This document shows positions 1-6,151 of a DNA stretch of 6,151 nucleotides, piece by piece (positions within the stretch are counted from its first letter, which is position 1; the number at the start of each line of letters is the position of its first letter). The notes below the pieces were generated by a model. The model did not search any database, was not told where the DNA came from, and saw only the letters and a list, made by a program, of their open reading frames with translations. Source of the DNA: Actinomycetes bacterium (GTDB lineage Bacteria > Actinomycetota > Acidimicrobiia > Acidimicrobiales > UBA8190); NCBI GenBank assembly GCA_021798135.1, contig JAJZYI010000200.1, positions 1 through 6,151 of the forward strand. Direction: 5' to 3'. Both the position numbers and the translations under genes were made by a program.

Positions 1-1
1 G

Positions 2-109
2 ATTGCCGCGCCCGGGGCGCCGACCGCGGCGCCGGGCCCGCCGGCCTGGTCACCGGAGGGGTCCGCGTCGCACCGGGACCTCCCGGCGCGCGGAGAGGAC
101 GGGACGTGA
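2..109 (+). CDS. Possible C-terminal end of an upstream gene (partial)
   Basis: A frame open from the left edge gives 35 codons and ends with TGA at 107-109. That stop overlaps the GTG start of crcB in a GTGA (4-base) junction, the same type of junction as fhaB/pstP in this window. The residues are rich in Ala, Pro and Gly (for example APGAPTAAPGPP), followed by a charged end (ARGEDGT). No domain can be recognised. Because crcB genes often come in tandem pairs, the upstream gene could be a second crcB subunit with a disordered tail, but nothing seen here is diagnostic. The other two forward frames are also open, so coding status is uncertain. Confidence 0.3.
   Translation: MAAPGAPTAAPGPPAWSPEGSASHRDLPARGEDGT
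92..99 (+). promoter_or_regulatory. Shine-Dalgarno of crcB
   Basis: GGAGAGGA lies six bases before the GTG at 106. It supports that codon as the crcB start, and the protein then begins directly with the first membrane helix, as is normal for this family. Confidence 0.6.
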
Positions 110-477
110 TCGTCGCCGTCGCGGTCGCCGTCGCCGGCGGGTTCGGCGCCGTGGCGCGCTACGTCGTCGACGGGCGCGTGCAGGACCGCACGAGTGGCAC
201 CTTCCCGTTCGGGACCCTGGCCGTCAACGTCGGCGGCTCCCTGGTGCTCGGCTTCCTCGTCGGCATGGGGCTGTTCCACGGTCTCTCCGGCTCGGCCCAG
301 ACCGTCCTCGGCACGGGGTTCTGCGGTGGGCTCACCACCTGGTCGACGGCCACGTGGGAGACCGTCCGGCTGGTCGAGGACGGCCAGCCGGCCCGTGCGC
401 TGGTGAACGCCGTGGGCGGGCTGGCTGCGGCGCTGGCGGCAGCGGCGCTGGGACTGGCCCTGGCCGCCGTGGTGTGA
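106..477 (+). CDS. crcB: CrcB/Fluc fluoride ion channel subunit
   Basis: This 123-residue, highly hydrophobic protein has the usual length of CrcB/Fluc channels, which export toxic fluoride across the cytoplasmic membrane as antiparallel dimers with two pores. Family motifs are visible in order: GGFGAVARY (residues 11-19, with the conserved R18), FPFGTLAVN (33-41, conserved N41), and GFCGGLTTWSTATWE (71-85), the TM3 break that binds the central sodium. Four hydrophobic stretches fall at about 1-20, 35-57, 64-84 and 97-123. The GTG start has a good Shine-Dalgarno at 92-99. Within TTWSTA, the two positions that are Phe in the family motif TTFSTF, the 'Phe box' of the pore, are W79 and A82; S80 and T81 of the polar track are kept. 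This could mean it is one half of a heterodimer with a second CrcB. The gene converges on the tRNA-Leu gene. I saw no fluoride riboswitch in the short upstream sequence available. Confidence 0.93.
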   Translation: MIVAVAVAVAGGFGAVARYVVDGRVQDRTSGTFPFGTLAVNVGGSLVLGFLVGMGLFHGLSGSAQTVLGTGFCGGLTTWSTATWETVRLVEDGQPARALVNAVGGLAAALAAAALGLALAAVV

Positions 478-489
478 CGGCCCCGCCGG

Positions 490-517
490 CGGCACCCCCC
501 GGTCCGGGACGGTGCCG
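490..517 (+). terminator. Strong hairpin just after crcB, candidate terminator
   Basis: CGGCACC (490-496) pairs perfectly with GGTGCCG (511-517). Inside the loop CCC (498-500) can also pair with GGG (506-508), and outside it CCCCG (481-485) can pair with CGGGG (525-529). The stem begins 12 bases after the crcB stop, a fitting place for transcription to end. No T-tract follows, so it would be a U-less terminator or an RNA 3'-end stabiliser. The function is inferred from position and pairing only. Confidence 0.42.
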
Positions 518-525
518 GCGGTGCC

Positions 526-694
526 GGGGCCGCGAGGGCTGGCTCCGCTGGATCGCTCCCGACCGGGGCCGCGAGGGCTGGCTCCGCTGGATCGCTCCCG
601 ACCGGGGCCGCGAGGGCTGGCTCCGCGGGATCGCTCCCGACCGGGGCCGCGAGGGCTGGCTCCGCGGGATCGCTCCCGACCGGGGCCGCGAGGG
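526..694. repeat. Tandem 39-bp repeat, four full units plus a 13-bp partial
   Basis: Four units of exactly 39 bp run head to tail at 526-564, 565-603, 604-642 and 643-681; a fifth copy (682-694) breaks off after GGGGCCGCGAGGG. Units 1 and 2 are identical to each other, as are 3 and 4, and the two pairs differ only at unit position 24 (T in 1-2, G in 3-4). At each junction TCGC-T-CCC from one unit can pair with GGG-GCC-GCGA of the next, first at 553-574, giving an iterated hairpin. With no unique spacers it is not CRISPR. The unit length is a multiple of three, which keeps spurious frames open through the array, but there is no sign that it is translated. It fills most of the 276-bp convergent gap between crcB and tRNA-Leu. 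Confidence 0.95.
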
Positions 695-753
695 GGGCAG
701 GCGGTGCCGGCTCCGCCCGCGAACGGGATGTGCCCGCCGGTGGGATGTGCTGG

Positions 754-840
754 TGGTGGGCGAGGGGGGACTTGAACCCCCACGTCCTTTCGGACACAGG
801 AACCTGAATCCTGCGCGTCTGCCTATTCCGCCACTCGCCC
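754..840 (-). tRNA. tRNA-Leu, anticodon CAG
   Basis: Read on the minus strand, this folds as a class II tRNA. The 7-bp acceptor stem GGGCGAG/CTCGCCC is formed by 834-840 and 758-764. The anticodon arm is CAGGA-TTCAGGT-TCCTG (797-813) with anticodon CAG at 804-806, reading CUG codons. A long variable arm TGTCC-GAAA-GGACG follows. The T arm is GGGGG-TTCAAGT-CCCCC (765-781). The discriminator base is A (757), as is typical for leucine. CCA is encoded in the DNA (754-756). The gene is divergent from fhaA and converges with crcB. CTG is a very common Leu codon in the neighbouring genes, so this is likely a major isoacceptor. Confidence 0.97.
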
Positions 841-853
841 GAGTGACTGCGCC

Positions 854-859
854 AGGATA
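854..859 (-). promoter_or_regulatory. Probable -10 element of tRNA-Leu
   Basis: On the minus strand the hexamer TATCCT fits the actinobacterial TANNNT consensus and ends 13 bases before the tRNA 5' end, leaving room for a short 5' leader. No clear -35 box (TTGACA-like) is seen at 16-18 bp spacing. Confidence 0.45.
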
Positions 860-914
860 GTCGACGTGGCAGCGGTCGGCCGCACGTTCGGGGGCGCGTG
901 GCGCGCCGACCCTC

Positions 915-931
915 GGGTGGGGGCGCCACCC
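915..931. promoter_or_regulatory. Inverted repeat before the fhaA -10 box
   Basis: GGGTGG and CCACCC are perfect inverted repeats separated by five bases (GGGCG). They end three bases before the TAGGCT box and thus cover the spacer and the position of a -35 element. This could be an operator for a dimeric regulator, or chance in GC-rich DNA. Confidence 0.3.
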
Positions 932-934
932 CGG

Positions 935-940
935 TAGGCT
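935..940 (+). promoter_or_regulatory. Probable -10 element for fhaA and the operon
   Basis: TAGGCT fits TANNNT and ends 11 bases before the ATG of fhaA. With a usual distance of about seven bases to the transcription start, the mRNA would be leaderless or nearly so. This agrees with the lack of any Shine-Dalgarno before the ATG. The same hexamer sits at almost the same distance before pknB. Confidence 0.5.
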
Positions 941-951
941 GGTCGTTCACC

Positions 952-1614
952 ATGGGACTCCAGCAGTTCGAGCAGCGCCTCGAGCGCTTGGTGGAGGGCG
1001 CGTTCACCAAGGCGTTCCGGTCCGATCTCCAACCGGTGGAGATCGGCCGGAGGCTGACGCGCGAGATGGACCTGCTCCGGCGCGTCGGAGTGAACGGCCT
1101 CATCACCCCCAACGTGTTCATCGTCGAGCTGTCGGCGGACGACGCCCGCCGGTTCGAGCGCTTCTCGGAGGTCCTCGCCCGCGAGCTCGCCGACGCGGCC
1201 CGCGAGCACGCCCGGATCGAGGGCTACACCTTCGTCGGGCCGGTGGAGGTCGAGCTGCGGCGCAGCGCCCGGCTCCGGGCCGGTCGCTACCGCGTCTATG
1301 CCGACTTCGAGGAAGGCCCCGACGGCATGCCCGCCGGGGTGCTCGTCCTCTCCGACGGCACCGAGGTCGTCGTCGGCTCCGAGCCCGTCGTCATCGGCCG
1401 CCTCCCCGAGTGCACCATCGTGCTGGGCGACCCCAACGTGAGCCGCCGGCACGCCGAGGTGGCCCGGGCCGAGGACGGCCAGGGGGCGGTGGTGCGCGAC
1501 CTGCAGTCGACCAACGGCACGCGGGTGAACGGCGTGCCCGTGCGGGAGCAGGCCCTGGCCGACGGCGACGAGGTCACGGTCGGCACCACCGTCCTGCGCT
1601 TCCACGCCGGGTGA
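952..1614 (+). CDS. fhaA: FhaA-like protein: DUF3662 plus FHA domain
   Basis: This 220-residue cytoplasmic protein has two parts. Residues 1 to about 117 match the FhaA N-terminal (DUF3662) domain; the opening MGLQQFEQRLERLVEGAF and the PVEIGRRLTREMD stretch (28-40) are typical. Residues about 133-220 form an FHA phosphothreonine-binding domain with GR (149-150), SRRH (164-167), STNGT (186-190) and NG (193-194), so the key binding residues are intact. In mycobacteria FhaA binds phosphorylated MviN and regulates peptidoglycan synthesis; a similar adaptor role downstream of PknB is inferred here. The ATG at 952 was chosen over an in-frame GTG at 898 because the family begins with this motif and TAGGCT lies just upstream. 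The Mycobacterium protein is over 500 residues with a long disordered linker; here the linker is almost absent. It is the first gene of the run. Confidence 0.92.
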   Translation: MGLQQFEQRLERLVEGAFTKAFRSDLQPVEIGRRLTREMDLLRRVGVNGLITPNVFIVELSADDARRFERFSEVLARELADAAREHARIEGYTFVGPVEVELRRSARLRAGRYRVYADFEEGPDGMPAGVLVLSDGTEVVVGSEPVVIGRLPECTIVLGDPNVSRRHAEVARAEDGQGAVVRDLQSTNGTRVNGVPVREQALADGDEVTVGTTVLRFHAG

Positions 1615-1617
1615 GGA
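1613..1617 (+). promoter_or_regulatory. Shine-Dalgarno that favours the fhaB start at 1623
   Basis: GAGGA overlaps the end of fhaA and lies five bases before GTG 1623. The alternative GTG at 1611, which would make a GTGA overlap with the fhaA stop, has no comparable site before it, so 1623 is preferred. The alternative would add four residues. Confidence 0.5.
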
Positions 1618-1622
1618 CGGCC

Positions 1623-2122
1623 GTGCTCCCCGCCGTCGCCCTGGACAACCAGAACTTCCTGCGAGGCCTGGAGATCCTGGTCGTCGTCCTCATCTGGCTG
1701 TTCTTCCTGCGCGTGATCCGGGCCGTCTGGGTGGAGGTCCGGCCGCCGAAGCCGCGCGAGCCGGCGGCCCTGGCCGCACCAGGGAGGGTCCCGGCAGGCA
1801 CCCCGGCGGCCAGGTCCGCCGGGAGGGGCCGGAGCCAGCGGCTGCGCCTGCGGGTCCTGGAGCCCGAGGACGCCCGGGGGACGGCGTTCGAGCTGCCCGA
1901 CGAGGTGACCGTCGGCCGCGCCGCGGGGTGCGGGGTGCGGGTCGAGGACTCCTACACCTCGAGCCTGCACGCCCGCATCTTCCGGCGTGACGGCACGTTG
2001 TGGATCGAGGACCTGGGCTCGACCAACGGCACGTGGGTCAACGCGCAGCGGGTGGTGGACCCGGTCAAGCTCGGCCGCGGGGACCTGGTGCAGGTCGGCG
2101 GCACCGTCTTCGAGGTGCAGCG

Positions 2123-2126
<4 letters not shown>
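1623..2126 (+). CDS. fhaB: FhaB-like membrane-anchored FHA domain protein
   Basis: The product is 167 residues from GTG 1623. One transmembrane helix lies near the N-terminus (about residues 14-32, ILVVVLIWLFFL), followed by a basic, Pro/Ala-rich linker (about 36-72) and a C-terminal FHA domain (about 74-165) with GR (98-99), SSLH (113-116), STNGT (133-137) and N140. The length and layout match mycobacterial FhaB/FipA (Rv0019c type), which recruits phosphothreonine-bearing division and cell-wall proteins at the membrane. The FHA domain would face the cytoplasm, where PknB and PstP have their catalytic domains. The Shine-Dalgarno at 1613-1617 supports GTG 1623; GTG 1611, overlapping the fhaA stop, is the alternative. 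Its stop overlaps the pstP start (GTGA), which suggests translational coupling. Confidence 0.9.
2112..2117 (+). promoter_or_regulatory. Shine-Dalgarno of pstP inside fhaB
   Basis: GAGGTG lies five bases before GTG 2123 and within the last codons of fhaB. It decides this start, which puts the N-terminus just before the first PP2C motif and gives a 4-base overlap with the fhaB stop. Confidence 0.5.
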
Positions 2127-3879
<1,753 letters not shown>

Positions 3880-3880
<1 letters not shown>

Positions 3881-5373
3881 TGGCGAAGCGCATCCGCTGG
3901 GCCGGCGTGGCCATGCTGCTGTGCTTCGCCGCGCTCTTCGTGCAGCTCAACAACATCCAGGTGGTGAAGGCGCACCGGTACGCCACGGCGCCCGGCAATC
4001 CCCGGACCACCGACACCGTCAGGGTCGACCCGCGCGGCGTCATCGAGGCGGCCGACGGCACCGTGCTGGCCGAATCGGTGCCGGCCCCCGCCGGCAACGC
4101 CTACGGCTACAGGTACCAGCGCCGCTACCCCCAGGGCGGGCTCTACCAGGACGTCGTCGGCTACGACTCGCCCCGCTACGGGATGACCGGGGTGGAGGCC
4201 GCCTACAACGGCTACCTCGTCGCCCACAACGCCCCCGTCAAGACCATCGGCGACCTGTTCACCACCCGGGTCGAGACCGACACCGTCACCCTCACCGTCG
4301 AGCCCGCCCTCCAGAAGGCGGCGGCCACCGCCCTCGGCACGCGGACCGGTGCGGTGGTGGCACTCGACCCGTCCAACGGCGACGTGCTCGCCATGTACTC
4401 CAACCCGTCCTTCGACCCCAACCCGCTCGCCGTCCTGGACCCGGCGACCGAGGCCAAGGCCTACGCCGCTGGCAACGCCGGCTCCCCCGGCGGGCCGAAC
4501 TTCCCCCCGCTCGAGAACCTGGCCTACGCCGACAGCTTCGCGCCGGGCTCGACGTTCAAGATCGTGACCACGTCGGCGGCCTACGAGCACACCCCGCAGT
4601 ACGTCACCAAGCCGTACAAGGTGTACACCTGCATGCCGCCCGGCACGATCCAGGGCCAGACCGTCCCGCTGTGCAACTACGCCAACGAGCCCTGCGGCGG
4701 CGACATCGCCCAGCTGCTGCCGCCGTCGTGCGACACCGGCTACTCCCTGCTCGCCCAGGACATCGGCGCGCAGAACATGTACGACGAGGCCACCGCCTTC
4801 GGCTTCGACCAGCAGCCGCCCATCGACCTGCCGCCGTCGCCGTTCGCCGTGTCGACCTTCAAGCCGCCGAGCTTCTACCAGCACGCGCTGATCTTCCTGT
4901 CCTACGCCGCGATCGGGCAGAAGAACACGTCGGGCACCCCGCTGCAGATGGCCATGGTGGCGGCAGCCATCGCCGACAACGGCACCATCATGACCCCGCA
5001 CGTGATGAAGGTCATCCGCGACGCCCAGGGCAACGTCGTCGCCCGCTACACGCCCAAGGTCTGGAAGCAGCCCGACTCCCCCGCCACCGCGGCCGCCATC
5101 AACGGCCTGATGCAGCAGGTCGTCTCGGCGCCCAACGGCACCGCCCACTACGTCGGGTTCAACCCCGCCGACCACGTCGCCGCCAAGACCGGCACCGCCC
5201 AGGTCGGGCCCAACAACGCGCTCACCACCAACTGGATGATCGCCTTCGCCCCGGCCGACCACCCCACGATCGCCGTGGCGGCGGTCGTCCCCAACCTGCC
5301 CGGCGGTGCCACCGGCGCCTCGTCCGCCGGGCCGGTCGTGAAAGCCATGATCACCGCCGCGCTCGGGCAGTGA
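3880..5373 (+). CDS. pbpA: PbpA-like class B penicillin-binding protein (transpeptidase)
   Basis: The product is 497 residues, close to mycobacterial PbpA. A short cytoplasmic MAKRIRW leads to one membrane helix (about 8-24), then the family sequence FVQLNNIQV (20-28). The N-terminal, non-catalytic part includes RGVIEAADGTVLAES (52-66) and GMTGVEAAYNGYL (101-113). The transpeptidase domain (about 155-495) has the nucleophile motif STFK (224-227) and KTGT (436-439). The second motif, usually SxN, reads SCD (283-285). The enzyme forms D,D cross-links in peptidoglycan outside the membrane and normally works with a SEDS polymerase (RodA/FtsW), but no such gene lies beside it here. Four extracellular cysteines (251, 265, 272, 284) cluster around the active site and could form disulfides. 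The ATG shares a base with the pstP stop; longer in-frame starts upstream would lie inside pstP and were rejected. Confidence 0.95.
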
Positions 5374-5381
5374 GCCCGTGC
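5361..5381 (+). terminator. Hairpin across the pbpA stop codon, possible attenuator
   Basis: CGGGC (5364-5368) pairs with GCCCG (5374-5378). The stem extends by two more pairs (5361-5362 with 5380-5381) across a T-T mismatch, and the TGA stop lies in the loop. No T-run follows. It may weaken read-through from pbpA into pknB, but this is inference from structure alone. Confidence 0.28.
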
Positions 5382-5398
5382 GGCCCAGCCGTCCCACC

Positions 5399-5404
5399 AG
5401 GAGG
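5399..5404 (+). promoter_or_regulatory. Perfect Shine-Dalgarno AGGAGG without an obvious gene
   Basis: AGGAGG is the strongest ribosome-binding site in the window, yet it lies 53 bases before the pknB ATG. It is five bases from GTG 5410 (13 codons, stop at 5449-5451, in the pknB frame) and nine bases from ATG 5414 (17 codons, stop at 5465-5467, just past the pknB start). It may serve a short coupling ORF; see the findings. Confidence 0.4.
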
Positions 5405-5441
5405 ACCTCGTGCATGACCCGGACCGCCCCGCCGACGGGCC

Positions 5442-5447
5442 TAGGCT
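5442..5447 (+). promoter_or_regulatory. Probable -10 element of pknB
   Basis: TAGGCT ends ten bases before the ATG of pknB, as it does (11 bases) before fhaA. There is no Shine-Dalgarno in the ten bases between, which suggests a leaderless or nearly leaderless transcript from here. pknB may therefore be transcribed separately from pbpA. Confidence 0.48.
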
Positions 5448-5457
5448 CTGACGAGCC

Positions 5458-6151
5458 ATGGAGGTGAACGACACGCCGCGCGTCCTGTCGGACCGGTACG
5501 AGCTGCGGCATCTCGTCGCCCGCGGGGGGATGGCCGAGGTCTACCGGGCGCACGACCGGCTGCTCGACCGGCCCGTCGCCCTCAAGATCCTGTTCCCCGA
5601 GCTGTCGGTCGACCGCTCCTTCGTGGAGCGGTTCCGGCGCGAGGCACAGGCCGCCGCCAACCTCTCGAACCCCAACATCGTGCCGGTGTTCGACTGGGGC
5701 GAGGACGCCAGCACCTACTTCATCGTCATGGAGTACGTCGACGGCCGCGCCCTGTCGACCATCCTCCGGGGTGCCGGCCCGCTGCATCCCGAGCGCGCCG
5801 CCGAGATCGCCGCCGACGTCGCCGGGGCCCTCTCCTACGCCCATCGCCACGGCGTGGTGCACCGCGACGTGAAGCCCGGCAACGTGCTCATCACCGACGA
5901 GGGCGCCGTCAAGGTCACCGACTTCGGCATCGCCCGGGCCGTCAACACCGAGGAGAGCCTGACCCAGACCGGCGCCGTGATGGGCACCGCCACCTACTTC
6001 TCCCCGGAGCAGGCGGAGGGGCGCGGCGTCGACGCCCGCGGCGACGTCTACTCGCTGGGCGTGGTCCTGTTCGAGATGGTCACCGGCCGCCCGCCGTTCG
6101 TCGGCGAGTCGCCGGTCGCGGTGGCCTCCAAGCACGTGCGCGAGGGCGCGC
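5458..6151 (+). CDS. pknB: PknB-like Ser/Thr protein kinase (partial, runs off the right edge)
   Basis: The first 231 residues are visible, without a stop, and cover most of a Hanks-type kinase domain. They include a glycine-rich loop ARGGMAEVY (21-29), the VALK lysine (K43), the helix-C glutamate (E62 in RREAQ), catalytic HRDVKPGN (135-142), DFG (155-157), the activation loop TQTGAVMGTATYFSPEQ (169-185), and D196 of DVYSLG. T169 and T171 match the TQT threonines that PknB-type kinases autophosphorylate to switch on. The first glycine of the GxGxxG loop is Ala (A21). The family continues with a transmembrane helix and extracellular PASTA repeats that sense peptidoglycan fragments; these would lie beyond the window. 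It could also be PknA-like, since only one kinase can be seen. Its likely partners are encoded next door: PstP, FhaA, FhaB and PbpA. ATG 5458 is chosen because an in-frame TGA at 5449-5451 blocks longer forms. Confidence 0.93.
   Translation, partial: MEVNDTPRVLSDRYELRHLVARGGMAEVYRAHDRLLDRPVALKILFPELSVDRSFVERFRREAQAAANLSNPNIVPVFDWGEDASTYFIVMEYVDGRALSTILRGAGPLHPERAAEIAADVAGALSYAHRHGVVHRDVKPGNVLITDEGAVKVTDFGIARAVNTEESLTQTGAVMGTATYFSPEQAEGRGVDARGDVYSLGVVLFEMVTGRPPFVGESPVAVASKHVREGA

Noticed and set aside
526..694. CRISPR array
   Set aside because: Units are directly adjacent with no unique spacers and no cas genes are nearby.
725..750. Two copies of GGGATGTGC around CCCGCCGGTGGG, as a tRNA terminator
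   Set aside because: The stem is only about four pairs with a wobble and no T-run; the 9-bp direct repeat is too short to interpret.
3..860. Open frame of 285 codons spanning crcB, the repeats and the tRNA
   Set aside because: It runs through a clear tRNA gene and crcB in another frame. It is very Arg-rich, as expected of a shifted frame in GC-rich DNA, and has no domain signature.
898..951. N-terminal extension of FhaA from GTG 898
   Set aside because: The 18 added residues are unlike the family, and the family motif begins at ATG 952 right after a promoter-like box.
159..1121. Minus-strand open frame of 320 codons with PVGSDPAEPALAA repeats
   Set aside because: The repeats are just the 39-bp array read in reverse. 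The frame also passes through tRNA-Leu and into fhaA.
823..1605. Minus-strand open frame of 260 codons opposite fhaA
   Set aside because: Antisense of a conserved DUF3662/FHA gene; its end overlaps the tRNA-Leu gene.
5410..5451. Extended PknB start at GTG 5410
   Set aside because: It is in the pknB frame and has an excellent Shine-Dalgarno, but an in-frame TGA at 5449-5451 stops it before the kinase.

Overview
The window is very GC-rich, and third codon positions are almost all G or C. Its core is the actinobacterial Ser/Thr phospho-signalling and cell-elongation cluster in the order fhaA, fhaB, pstP, pbpA, pknB, all on the + strand. In well-known Actinomycetota the order is fhaA-fhaB-pstP-rodA-pbpA-pknA-pknB, so the host is almost certainly an actinomycetote. 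The compact FhaA, the lack of rodA and the TAGGCT promoters would fit a deep-branching class such as Acidimicrobiia, but that placement is inference.

Layout. Positions 1-109 may hold the tail of an upstream gene. A CrcB/Fluc fluoride channel gene lies at 106-477 (+). A convergent non-coding region (478-753) follows, with a strong hairpin and four tandem 39-bp repeats. A class II tRNA-Leu with anticodon CAG is on the minus strand at 754-840, with its CCA encoded. A 111-bp divergent promoter region (841-951) separates it from fhaA (952-1614). fhaB, pstP and pbpA then follow with tight spacing or overlaps (8 nt apart or a 4-base overlap, 4-base overlap, 1-base overlap). An 84-bp gap (5374-5457) holds a hairpin, an isolated perfect Shine-Dalgarno and a TAGGCT promoter-like box. 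pknB starts at 5458 and runs off the right edge within its kinase domain.

How the genes work together. From the known families, PknB is a membrane Ser/Thr kinase that phosphorylates cell-wall and division targets. PstP is the cognate membrane PP2C phosphatase. FhaA and FhaB carry FHA domains that read phosphothreonine. PbpA is a class B transpeptidase that cross-links septal or lateral peptidoglycan, normally with a SEDS glycosyltransferase (RodA/FtsW). That partner is missing from its usual place here: the pstP stop and the pbpA start share a base.

I found no wholly new system. The points most worth a second look are the clean absence of rodA, an identical TAGGCT box 10-11 nt before the start codons of both fhaA and pknB, an orphan AGGAGG with a 17-codon frame that overlaps the pknB start, the SCD (not SxN) motif in PbpA, a CrcB lacking both pore phenylalanines, and expanded tandem repeats both between genes and inside pstP.
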